From Epiperipatus broadwayi (taxonomy: Eukaryota; Onychophora; Udeonychophora; Euonychophora; Peripatidae): DNA of 64,000 bases. The notes below the pieces were generated by a model. It was not told the origin of the DNA and ran no database searches. It saw only the letters and a list, made by a program, of their open reading frames with translations. Location of the stretch: assembly GCA_028023455.1 (NCBI GenBank), contig JAQFVV010006272.1:2707127-2771126 (forward strand). Direction: 5' to 3'. This document shows positions 11,500 to 23,059 of this stretch, piece by piece. How positions within the stretch are numbered: position 1 is the first letter of the stretch; each line of letters begins with the position of its first letter. The translations under genes and the position numbers were made by a program.

Positions 11500-14400
11500 T
11501 AACCCTTAGTTTCTTCTGTAAAGAAACTAATGATGAGGAAATAAATAGTAGGATTAGTTTCTTAACTATTTCCAAGTGAAAATTTTTTTTTAGTTTAGGA
11601 AAAGTGAAAAAAGCTTTATTTAGAGAGATTAATAACTGTGTGGCTTAAATTTAACATATATAGAAGAATCTGTTTGCATTTATTTAAAATTGTAGCTAGC
11701 ATTATGTAGAGGGAAAAGGGATTGACTATTTGCACATGCTGTAATATCTGAAAAATGTTTATTTATATATCTAAACAGAAAGGTCTTTATGAATTGCAAT
11801 ATTTATGAATAGAAATGTTGGAACAAGTTGAAATTGAACTTGTTATAGATAGCATGTGTTTGACAGTTCTTTGCATGAAAATAGGTTTAAAAATTTAGGA
11901 AATTAGGAAAGATATTTTGTACTAATATAAATAAAAGATATTTTGACTGAAATGAATATGAACAAGCAGTCATTATTTAATATTGTGAGTTGGTGCATGC
12001 ATATGTGCATGTATGATGCATATATAGATTTTTTTTCTTCATGGAAATTTACACCTTGTACTCTAAATTATTTGATAGTATAATGTAAAATGAATTTATT
12101 TTGTATGGATTTTACAGGGATTAGTTATTGTTTTTAGTTCTAAATTTGATTTAAGTTTTAAAGAATAGATTTATTTATATAATATCAGTTTTATAAAATA
12201 CCAGTAATTTTATTTATTTTTTTGAATAGTTCTTGTAAATCAAAGTGGAGTAAAATGTGTTAAGAAAAAATAAATTAAAATGAAATCAGAGGTAAAAGCA
12301 ATAAACCAAAACCAACATTTAACAGATGAGGTCAAACATTGATTTTGGAGAGAGAATCATAAATTAGAAGAAACAAAGCATGGAAAATTGCAGGTGGTTT
12401 TTTTAACCTTATAAAAGCTAAAGAAAATGAAGGGGGGACTGCTCTTGCTAATTCAACATCTGACCATCTTCTCTGATCATTTTCTCTCTTGGAGACTGCA
12501 ATTGACTCAACTTGTTAAGAAGTGTGTAAATATTATTTAAAGATAAAGTGCTAATTTAATCATAAATGGTGTATAATTTTCTTTCTCCAAAACAATTATG
12601 GTCAAATTAGCTCATAACAAAAAGTTTTGTACTCAATATCTCGATCTTCATATTTGGTTTTTAAAAGTTCATTTAAAGAAGACATCCCAAGAACAGTATT
12701 GTATCTGTGGCTTAGTTAATAAAACTCCAAAAAACAATCAGACTTTAATATGAAGTTAGTTAACTACTCATCAGTCTTATTAGTAAATTTTTTTTAACTG
12801 TGACACCAACCTAAAAATATAGTAAAAAAAAAGAAAAAAGGAAGAGCATCTAGAGCACTATTTTACTTGAAAATTATTTTTTTTCTCCTGAAAGAAACTA
12901 AAAAAAACTGATGATGAAAATTAAAGAAACTAAAGTTATGGACTAAAATATAAAATCAAGCATCTGAATTCAAATCTGGAAAGAAAAGTATTTAAAACAT
13001 GAAAGTAATTTGCAGGACTAATTTTCAACAGTTTTAATTATCACAATCAATGTAGCTACATCTTGAATGAAAAGAATTTTATGTGCATCTATAAGATATA
13101 CATTTTCCAAGGCAGTGGACTAAAATTGTAATTGGTGTTTGTGGACAAAACATACATGTTTTCTGTCAAGTATCAGGTATTTAGACTGAGATTTGATGGC
13201 ACTCAAACCAAGGAGAGACAATGCATAATGTTTTATTGTTTGTTTATTTTGCTTTTATTTATATGTTCATTAGCACGTATAATAGATCTTTAACAGTTAT
13301 AGGAATTTTTTTTAAAAAAAGAGAGAAATGATTTTGACCCATAAGAAACTATTCGAAAAAAAGTGTTAATGTATAATGATGATAAAGTATAAATGCTTGT
13401 ATATTTGTTATATGAAATGAAAAAAAGAAGGATTTTGTTATTATCAAAATTCATATGCATATTGTTAAATGTATGCAGAAATATTTGAATAGTCATTGCT
13501 GTGCCTTAATGTGTTGATGCGATCTGTTAGGAGTATAAAGATTGGATGGATGTTGCTGTGTGCTTGACTTTTGAAATTAATATAGTACATATGTTGGTTC
13601 ATGATTGGTCAGCTTTATCATCTTGCATTAAGACTATAATCACTGTGTGTGTACATGTGAAGCTATAAATGCTGAGTATTACTGAGGTAGAGTTATTGTA
13701 CCACCTTGAATGGATAGATAGAAATAACTGTCTTATAATTTAGTTACTATGTATGCAGTATTAGGAGTTTGAGAACTTGATCCCAGCTCCATTTATATTC
13801 CTTATTTAAGTAGGGAATTATTGATATAGTTGTGGTAAAATGTTTAGTATGCCTATTTAAAATAAATGTGTAGAGACTAGTTCCTCACATGATACATAGC
13901 CTCAAAAGGCAGTTCCCAGGCCAATACTAACATTTGAAGTTGTGAATTGTTTAATTTCCCTTACTGAGACACTAATGTGTGCATTGAGAAGTGGTGCATA
14001 GTGCTATAAAATATCTGGAGGGTTTTGAAAGATATGATAAAAGGTGCTATAACAGGATTAGGATTGTAGTAAGATGTGTGTGTTGATGTGGAGAATGGCA
14101 AAGAGGTACTTTAATTTATAGGTTGGCTGATCTGTGATCAGAGTTTGTGAAAGGTAATAAAATTAGACATCATCAAGCTATGGCAACATACTAGCCGGTC
14201 AAAATGTATACAGTCACTAAAGTGGTAACATGATGATCAGAATTACAGAGGTATAGCTGTAAAGATTTAGTATGCAGGGGATCAATGCTATGGTTTTATA
14301 TTCCAACCAATGATTTAGAATGGTTAAAAGTTTGGATATAACATTATCTTTACATAGGAAATACAAAATATTTTGCTTGTTGGAATAGTTCAATTTATAA

Positions 14401-16210
14401 TTGTTGTAATAAAAGGGAGGGGGCAAGAAATTTATAGGCTTTGTGAAAAGTTATAATTTCATATTTATATTTAAATGTGGAATTCTGATTCCGTGCATAA
14501 AGGCATTAATATTAAATTGAAATATGGGTCAAAACAATGATTCGGTTTTAAAAAAACTTAAATAATCTGAAAGTATATATATATTATTATCATTATTTTA
14601 GTAGTTAAAGTGAATTTCATATAAAAGACAGTAAATTTTTATTTTATAATGAGTATAACATTTGAGATTGTAGTGATATGATATGTGTGTCTTTCTTATT
14701 TATGTATAATAAATATTTGTTATTGTTATGAATTTACATGCATGTCTTGTGTTTTAATATTTCAAATATCTCCAGAATCTATATCCAGCATCTATATCTA
14801 GAACTAATACCAGATCACATTTAAATATATGAATTGTCTTATATTGATTGATTTCCATAGTTGACTTACATAATTCATTTTCATGATTGATTTCCATGGT
14901 TTACTTCCATAGTTTACTTCCATGAATGATTTCCATAACTCACCTTTGTAAAATATTAACCAAGAAAGATTTTTTTAAATAGGGGGGAATGATCATTTCA
15001 TGGGGACAAAGAATATATCCGATTAGTAAAATGTAATAGATTTAAAAGTACTAATTAAATTTGGCAAAGAGATGATATGAAATATAATAAAAATGAGAGA
15101 AAATAGTCAATTTAGATATATTAAATAGTTATTTGGTTGCTTGCAATGTTATAGATATTAGGAGCAGACATAAAATCCCTTTCCTGCATTTGGTATTTAA
15201 TATGATTCCCATTTGGTAAACTCACATTAAAGTTTAATTTAGCAAGTTTTGGGATCATATCCATTGCATTGTAATCATTAATAATTGCACCTCATTAGCA
15301 GAGCAAGACCTTGAGAAAGAGTACTTCGATTATTAAATATAAGAGCTAGCTTGGAAATCAAGTAGTGTAAGTATTAAAATTCGGGAAATACTATTATAAT
15401 AATGATAATGAATCTATAGTTAGTTGGAAGGCATATATGTGTGGTAATGAAATAAGGTTAAAAGTTAGGAGATATGCAGGAGAACATAACACCGACATTC
15501 AGTGTTATATAATTGTGACTATTGAAATTGATAGATACTGAGAATGAAAAATAAAGTAGTGGGATCAAATGGGAAGGATTTATAACATTTCTTTATCCTA
15601 CTTTAAATTAAATAATAATCTTATATTATATATTATAAATATAAGTTATGAGTTCTCCTTGTAGATTGCTAGTTTATTCCTAGTCAGTTATATATTAGAA
15701 ATATACACAGCATTCTTGTAATCACCACTTGAGATCATCTATCTGTATAAAGTTGTGGAAGAAAGTTGTCTATATTATTTAGCTAGCAGTAATAACTTAT
15801 CGCGAGAGGATTTACATAATTGTCATTAAGTTTAAACTTAAGACCATAATAAACTGAGTTTGAATTCCTTTCTTCATTAGATCCTATAGTTATAAGCAAG
15901 GATGATGATCTCTGGTGGGCATTACAATTTCATAGTTACAATTTAACACCCGGGTATACATAATTTTATTATTAATATCATTAGGTAAACACACTAGCAT
16001 TCCCTGTGTGGTTCCAGAGTTATTTTCAATCGACTATCTACTTGCACTAAAATTGAGGTTAGAATATATATACATATGTAATATACAAACAAACAATTAA
16101 ATGGTAAAAATATATTTTAAATTCTTTAGTAGTGCTTTTAATTACTGTAGTAATCCTCATCAGCTTTATTACATATAATATTTTTTATAACTGGTATTAT
16201 ACTTTTACAT
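11500..16210. other. AT-rich stretch, no gene seen
   Basis: Almost 5 kb without a frame that resembles a known protein. Small frames at 13290-13496 and 14217-14426 (minus strand) have chance-like composition. The only structure I noticed is a short degenerate minisatellite at 14846-14945. Probably intronic or intergenic. Confidence 0.5.
14846..14945. repeat. Degenerate minisatellite (TTTCCATRGTTTACT-like)
   Basis: Five or so imperfect copies of GATTTCCATAGTTKACTT follow each other with variable spacing. No function suggested. Confidence 0.6.
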
Positions 16211-16212
16211 TT

Positions 16213-19200
16213 ATATATATATATATATCATCAACCATTATCAATCCACTGCAGGATGAAGGTCTTTCCAAGTTTAATCCATCTTCTCCGATCTTTAGCT
16301 TCTCTTCTCCACAACACCCCTGCACATTTTCTTATTTCATCCATCCATCTCACATGTGGTCTCTTTCTGGGTCTTTTACAATCTCTTGGAATCCAGTTTA
16401 AAATTTCAATTGTCCATCTATTATCATCTCTTCTAACAATATGTCCAGCCCAACTTCATTTCAATCTTTTAATTTTTTCAATAAGGTCAGTAACACCTGT
16501 TTGTTGTCTTACCCATACATTGCGTTTTCGATCTCTTCTTGTTACTCCCAACATACATCTCTCCATACTCCTTTGAGTTGTCTGAAGTCTCTGTATTGCT
16601 CTTCTATTAAGTGTCCAAGTCTCAGATTCATAAGTAAGAACTGGTAAAACACATTTGTTAAAAACCATCCTTTTCAAACACATAGGCATATTTCCTTTTA
16701 GTATCAAGTTATTTCTACCAAAAGCACTCCAACCAAGTTTAATTCTATGATTAATTTCCTCCATTATGTTTCCATCTGTATTAATAATCTGACCAAGGTA
16801 TTTGTAACTGTTAACTTCTTCTAATTCTTCATAATCAATCTTTATTTTCATATTTTGAGCAAATCGATTAAACATTACTTTAGTCTTTTTAACATTTATC
16901 TTCAGTCCTACTTTTCTATTTTCATCTGCTAACTCCTGCAACATTTCCTGCAGCTCTGAAGCATTATTTGCAAAAACAACTACATCATCTGTAAAATCTA
17001 AATGACTTAAATACTCTCCATTTACTTTCACTCATTTAGTTTCCCATTTTAATCCACAAAATACTTCTTGCAGCACTGCCATAAAGAGTTTTGGAGATAT
17101 GGAGTCACCTTGTCTTATGCCTTTCTCAATGTTGATTTTTACAGTATCATTATGTAATCTAATTGTTGCTGTTGCATTTTTATAAATATTCTTTAAAATA
17201 TGACAATATCCTGAATCTATACCTTGATGATCCAATGCTTTAATCACTGAAGAAGTGTGTATAGAATTGAATGCCTTTTCGTAATCTACAAATCCAAAAC
17301 AATGACAACTCATATTTGTTTGTCCTTTCTATGACTTCTCTCAATACCTGGATATGATCTATTGTACTAAAACCACTTTTAAATCCAGCTTGTTCTCTTG
17401 GTTGGTGGAAATCCAAAGTTCTCTGTAGACGAGTTGTAATTATCTTGGTAAAAATTTTATATAAAACTGATAAAAGGCTGATAGGTTTGTAATTTCTAAT
17501 ATCTTCTTTATCACCTTTTTTAAATATTAATATTATTACTGCATTCTTCCAATCTTCCGGTACATCTTTATCATTTAGACATTTAGTATATAACTTTGCT
17601 AAAATTGTTTCTAATTCTTCACCTGCTTCTTTTAATATATCAATTATAATTCCATCATTTCCTGGAGCCTTTCCTTTCTTCATACACTTAATTGCATGTC
17701 TCACTTCTTCATTTAAAATTCTGGGCAATTCAGAAAATGTAATAGATATAGGAGGTACTTGTTCTTTATTACTATATAATTCTTGATAAAAATCTTCTAC
17801 CAATTTCATGATGTAATCTCTATTTTTAATAATAATTCCATCTTTTTTTCTTATTGCAGATAGAAATTTCCTACCAATACCAAAATTTTGTTTAACATTT
17901 TTGAGACTTTTATTTTCTTCTACAGCTTTCCTTGCTATTTCACAGTTATACTTTCTTATATCATTTTCAACTCTTTTCCATACCATTTTACAAAATTCGA
18001 AATATTCAATTGTTTTTAATACATCATTTTTGTATATCTTCATATTCCTTCTTTTCTTCATAAATTCTCTAGTCTCAGTAGAAATTTTATTAGTCAATTG
18101 CTGCTTTTTTCTACCAGCTATGTTTGTTGCAGTTTTTAAAAGTGTATCAGTTATTTTCATATTAATTTCATTCAAATCTGAATCATGTTCAAAATCTCCT
18201 AACACTTGAAACCTATTTGTAAGTTCTAATTTAAATTCATTAGAATGTTTCTGAAGATTAGGAATATCAACTGCAAATATTGTTTTTCTTAATAATTTTT
18301 GTCTCTCTAGTTTTACATTAACATGTAACTTACACCTTATTAATCGATGATCACTTCTTGTGTTAAATTTATTAAGAACATTATAATCTTGAAATATGTA
18401 TTTTCTGTTAGTCAAAATATAATCCAATTCTGCTGTACCTTCATTTGGATGCTTCCATGTCCATTTCCTTTTAACAATTTTCTCAAAAAGTGAATTCATA
18501 ATATAAAGTTTTTCTTTTTCTGCAAACTCCACAAGTCGATGTCCTCTCTCATTTCTATTACCATAACCAAAATTACCTACAGCAATTTCATCTTTCATTT
18601 GTCTACCAATTCTAGCATTAAAGTCTCCCATAACAATTTTAAAATGTTGTTTACTCTGATCAAAAGCCTTTTGTACATCCATATAAAAATCTTCTACTAC
18701 TTCATCACTATGAGAACTTGTTGGGGCATAAACCTGAATTATCTGCATTTGGCATCTGCTATTAAGTTGTATAACTAATCTTACCACTCTGTCCAATACA
18801 CCATCAATCTCCACAATATTGTTCTTCCACTTTTTATTTATAATGAATCCTACTCCACTCGTATTTCCAATATGTGTGCCTTTATAATAGAGTATATGTT
18901 CACTTTTTAAATCAATTGTTTCTTCTCCTTTTCTTCTAACTTCACAAAGTCCAATAATGTCCCATTTAATATACGACAGTTCTTCTTCTAATTCTTGCAA
19001 TCTTCCTTCACTTGAAAGTGATCTGCAGTTGTAAGTACCTAAATAAAAAGTCGTCATCAAATGGCAGCCTGGGTCCACAATCAGGGGATTCTTAGCACCC
19101 TCCGCCTTCGGCCACCAACTGCTGCCTTGGTTTGTGACTTTACAGCCTCCTGCGAATAAGGGCCATGCTTTATTTCTCTGTCATAATTGTATATATGTAT

Positions 19201-19490
19201 TGGAAAAATATTTATCATTTACACAAACATTCATTCTGTCTTATCAGGCACTGAGAAGAAAGACCATGGTGTTTCTTGATCTTAAACTCAGAGGTAAAAA
19301 GCCAATAAACTCACCATGCTGGCTAATGCGTGTTGGTGAGCAGCCCATCCATGTTCGTATACTATATGAATAATCACATAGTAGTAACAGCTGCAACGAC
19401 AAGAACGTATGGAGTGGACATTAGGAATTTGCCCTGCTGGGTTCCTTTAAGGCCTCCAAGAGGAATCAAAGGGTCTCCTTTCAGTTATTT
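16213..19490 (-). mobile_element. RTE-clade LINE, near full length
   Basis: A non-LTR retrotransposon of about 3.3 kb, the usual size of RTE elements. Reading on the minus strand, a GC-richer leader (about 19490-19079) precedes one ORF encoding APE endonuclease and reverse transcriptase, ending in a W-rich C-terminus. The 3' end is a short leader-like stretch followed by (TA)n at 16213-16230; RTE elements typically end in short simple repeats. No clear target duplication was found. The 5' leader contains the GC-rich segment around 19080-19140, unlike the flanking AT-rich DNA, consistent with arrival by transposition. Decay is modest, making this the youngest LINE in the window. Confidence 0.85.
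16225..19078 (-). pseudogene. RTE ORF: APE endonuclease-reverse transcriptase, broken
   Basis: The first ATG (19078) opens 612 codons. APE motifs in order: 'GTYNCRSL' (about aa 14), 'IIGLCEVRR' (about 40), 'IIQVYAPTS' (about 112), 'VMGDFNARIG' (about 148), 'LDYILTNR' and 'SDHRLIRC' (about 220-245). RT starts with 'KGKAPGNDGI' (about 470) and 'YKPISLLSVLYKI'. Near 17300-17315 the frame shifts; RT continues in another frame with 'FGFVDYEKAFNSI' (motif A Asp) and 'GIRQGDSISPKLF' (motif B). A TGA at 17029-17031 interrupts 'KWETK*VKVNGEY', then comes 'FTDDVVVFA', the catalytic box with Thr for the usual Ala but both Asp kept. A second TGA (16456-16458) replaces a likely Trp before 'SWAGHIVRRDD', and the C-terminal 'RPHVRWMDEIRK' follows. 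One frameshift and two stops make it inactive. Animal genomes often carry these proteins annotated as craniofacial development protein 2-like. Confidence 0.9.
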
Positions 19491-19551
19491 ATTATATATA
19501 TATATCAAAATATTAATATATAACAAACTAACCAAAGGAAATACATATAAA

Positions 19552-19710
19552 AACAAAAAAATAAAGACTTATAAATCCAATAAATAATATAATATTTCAA
19601 CCAGAGGACTGGTTTTCATCAGAAAGAAATAATTTCTTTCTGATGAAAACCAGTCCTCTGGTTGAAATATTATATTATTTATTGGATTTATAAGTCTTTA
19701 TTTTTTTGTT
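19552..19710. repeat. Perfect 159-bp palindrome with HHR-like core
   Basis: Two 79-bp arms (19552-19630 and 19632-19710) are exact reverse complements around one central base at 19631. Each arm, read outward from the centre, contains CTGATGA, a six-pair stem AACCAG/CTGGTT closed by TCCT, then GAAAT: the CUGANGA-stem II-GAAA part of a hammerhead ribozyme, with one extra A after CUGATGA. I could not build a stem I from the arms as they stand. The perfection of the arms means either a very recent inversion or an assembly foldback. Confidence 0.85.
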
Positions 19711-19729
19711 ATATATATATATATATGTA

Positions 19730-21840
19730 AATACCAGGACTGGTAGAAGATGGTAAGCAAGGCAGGAGAGTGCCTATACAAAAGGGCATGGAAATGGTAC
19801 AGAATTAAGAATACATTTATTTTTGTTTTGTTACAAATATTAATTATTATGTCTTGGTTCCTTATGTTTATAAAATAAAAAAATGTAAACATATTAAAAC
19901 AAATAATCAGTTCTTAAAATACAATTTATCAATAATAATTTTCTATGCTTTGTTTGTCTCTTATGATATTCTCAGTTATGTCTTTTTATGCTGGGTTTAC
20001 ATGATTCGTATTTCCAAAGCACATTGCTATGTGATGTGAAAATGGAACAATCCATTTTACTATTAATACTCTTGTCATATTATGATGGTTATTTGATATT
20101 TGTAAAATAATAATAATAAATATAACTTCAAATATTTTTATTGGTTTATTATAAAAATATCTTAAATTTACCATATCAAATAAATTTTTTTAAAAAAAAT
20201 CCAAGATGTCTTTCTGTATTTTTATAGCATTTGAAATTCTTGTAGCAATTTTTGTTTCGTTTTAAAAACTTTCACATGTAAAAAAACAAAATGGTCAATA
20301 TAGTAATAAAATGCATAATTATATATATGTGTGTGTGGATTAATTAGTTAAAATAGAATCAGTTAAACAATATTTATATTAGTGCAAACATAATGATAAA
20401 CCTAAATAGTGTCAAACTTTTAATGTAATAATTAAATGTGTTGATGCATGTATGGATGTTTATGTTTCTCTGATATATGTAAAAGTAAAAAAATACCATT
20501 TTGAAATATTTAGTAAAGTTATTTTAAATCCGAAATAAAATTTCAATTATTGTGAGAATAGTAAATGAAATAAAAATCATTTATCTTAATATCTGTAATA
20601 AAAATATTTGTGCTATGATATTTCTACATTTAATTTTATTGAAGTATAATATTTTATTTAAATAAGTTTTAAAATGTTAAATGCATGCTTCTCAAATGTC
20701 TTAATAAATAAGTAAAGCATTTGAGAAATGTTCATGGTAAATGCATCAACAAAATGTTAAAAAAATTATACCTAAACACCTGCATTTGGATATTTCCTTC
20801 ACACTAGTTTTAAAATTAATTGAAACACTCTTACAAATAATTAAATAAGTAACAGCTAAAACTAACAAATTTCACTTCTTAGGAAATTACTAATTATCCT
20901 TATCACATCTTTAAAAATGAAAAAAAAAATGTTATTTTTTTAATGTTTACCATGTTAATGGATTGGTTCAAAAGATAAAATTTTGTCATCATTTATTGTT
21001 CTACCAGAAATTGTTTTTTTTTTTTACTTCTCTGTGATTTTAGATTTGAAGTGCTTACGGTTTTCAGTCATTTTTTAAAAAAAAAAACCATTCTAAAAGA
21101 TTTCACCAGGATAAAATTGATTGAAACTCTTAAAGACTTAAACTCTTAAAGTGAATTACAAAGAATATTCATTTTTACTAATTATTTTTATATATAGACT
21201 ATATAATGAAGTTGCTTTAAATTTTTTACATGAGGAAATCTGGAGTAAAAAAAGAGGTTTCTACAGGTAATATAATTTAAATTATGTATAAAATTATAAT
21301 TTCAATATTAATTTCTTAGTATCTGTGTATTTTTTAGAGATTGATTATTAATTAAGGTTAATGTAGGTACATTTTAGACTGTATGAAGAATATTTATATA
21401 ATTAATTACTTTTGCCAACTATAAATAAACTCAGTGAAGCTGATTTTAAAAAAAAATATTAAAAGAATGTTTCAATCTACAAATTCATTTAAGTGACAGT
21501 AATAATAATAAAGACATAAATGGAGAGGAATTTGTGAATCATATCATTTCAGAAATCACTTGATGACTTAAGTTATATTCATGGCAATGATTTGACCATT
21601 TCATTCCCAATATGAGCATATCAAAGAATATTAATTCTTCCTACAAGTGTAGCTAATGGAGAGAGATTATCTTTGAAGTTAAAAATCATAAAAAAATTAT
21701 TTATATTCACCAATGACACAAGATCAGTTGGTAAGTTTGTCAAAGATAGCTAGAAAGAATGGCATATGCAATACTCTAAATGTTTATAATATTGTATCTA
21801 AATTCAGTTCTGTAAAAGCTCAGAAAGTAAACTTATAATT
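19730..21840. other. AT-rich stretch, no gene seen
   Basis: No recognisable coding segment. A short inverted repeat (CTCAAATG...CATTTGAG) lies at about 20690-20730. Nothing else stands out. Confidence 0.5.
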
Positions 21841-21941
21841 ATATAACAATTAGAGGGAATTTGAACACAAATTTTTAAGCTGCTTTTAGTTACCCACTGT
21901 TTTATATAACTGATACACAGGACCACATGAGAAAAAGATAA

Positions 21942-21990
21942 ATGATCTCCAATATATGTATTTCATGCTGAACAAGCGGATCATTATCTG
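21942..21990 (-). ncRNA. Hammerhead relic, family A, 3' half only
   Basis: On the minus strand the GAAA, stem III (AUA-CA-UAU), cleavage triplet AUA and stem I strand UUGG-AGAUCAU are preserved, but the CUGAUGA strand has mutated beyond recognition. It is useful because it preserves the ancestral stem I sequence that pairs with the other strand kept at 58700. Confidence 0.5.
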
Positions 21991-22388
21991 CCACACATAT
22001 ATGCAATCAGTGTTCAGTGTATATTAACATAGCAAATCTTCCAACTTTAATGGATAGGTTCCAATCTTCTTCAATCTTCAAAACTTCAATCATTTATATT
22101 ATTGAAAATCTGATGATGGAATGTTCAAAGCCCTTGTTGATGGCAATGTTGTTGTCATATCCACATTAATTTTAAGTCACTCTGATCTCTCATACATAGG
22201 ACCTTAATATACCCATAGGATGGGAAAAGTTCAGGCTGAATATACAAATGTATTATATATACTGAACTTTGTATGTAATTAGAGGAAATTTGAAAACAGA
22301 ATTTTTAGTTTCTTTATACTATCCACTCCATTTTGTATAACTATTAATACACATGACCACACACATGACCACATGTGAAAAAGATAAA

Positions 22389-22446
22389 TGATCTCAAATA
22401 TAAATATTTTGTGCTAAAACAGCACTCTCAGTTGGTCAAATCATCA
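22389..22446 (-). ncRNA. Hammerhead relic, family A
   Basis: Minus strand: AUGAUUUGACCAA, then CUGAGA (one base short of CUGANGA), stem II GUGCU-GUUUU-AGCAC (five perfect pairs), AAAA in place of GAAA, then a stem III region and UUUGAGAUCAU. Overall order matches the other copies. The missing core base should abolish cleavage. Confidence 0.5.
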
Positions 22447-22931
22447 TCCCCCACACATATATACAATTAATGCTTAGTTTATATTAAGATAACAAATCTT
22501 CAAACTTTGAAGGAATGGCCTCAATCTTCTCCACCCTCCAACTCTGGCATCAGTTATATAAAATGGAGAAGATAGCTGAAGAGAGCTTGGAAGTCTGTAT
22601 TCAAATACCTTCCAAGTGCATCTTAAGTTCAATGTATATAAAATATGTGCATTTAAAATATTACATATTCAGTCTGGATTCTTCCCATCTCTCCTCTGTA
22701 TTTAAATGGGCATATTAAGGTCCTATGTATGAGGGGTCAGAGTGACATAAAATCAATATGAGGATGACAACAATATTGGCATCAACAAGGATTTTGGGCA
22801 TTCCATCATATGGATGGCTGAAGAGTTGGAGGGTGAAAAAAAAATTGAAACCTGTTCATTAAAGTTTAAAGATTTGTTGTCTTAATATAAACTGAGCACT
22901 TATTGTGTATATACGTGTGTGTGTTGGAGAT

Positions 22932-22991
22932 GATGATATGAATCAACTGATGAGTGCTGGTTCAGCACAAATTATGCATATTGGAGATTAT
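22932..22991 (+). ncRNA. Hammerhead motif, family A (inverted unit)
   Basis: Plus strand: an intact CUGAUGA (22947-22953) is followed by stem II GUGCUG-GUU-CAGCAC, six perfect pairs, then AAAU where GAAAU is expected, an AU-rich stem III, and UUGGAGAUUAU. The last block pairs with the upstream AUGAUAUGAAUCAA to form stem I with a GAA-containing internal loop. Core G12 appears lost, so activity is doubtful, but the fold is clear. Confidence 0.6.
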
Positions 22992-23059
22992 CTTTTAACA
23001 TATATGTGGCCATGTGTATCGGTTATATAAATGGAATGGGTAGCAGAATGAAGTTTGAA

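Noticed and set aside
16132-18778. Several plus-strand frames of 68-106 codons
   Set aside because: Antisense shadows of the RTE endonuclease-RT gene.
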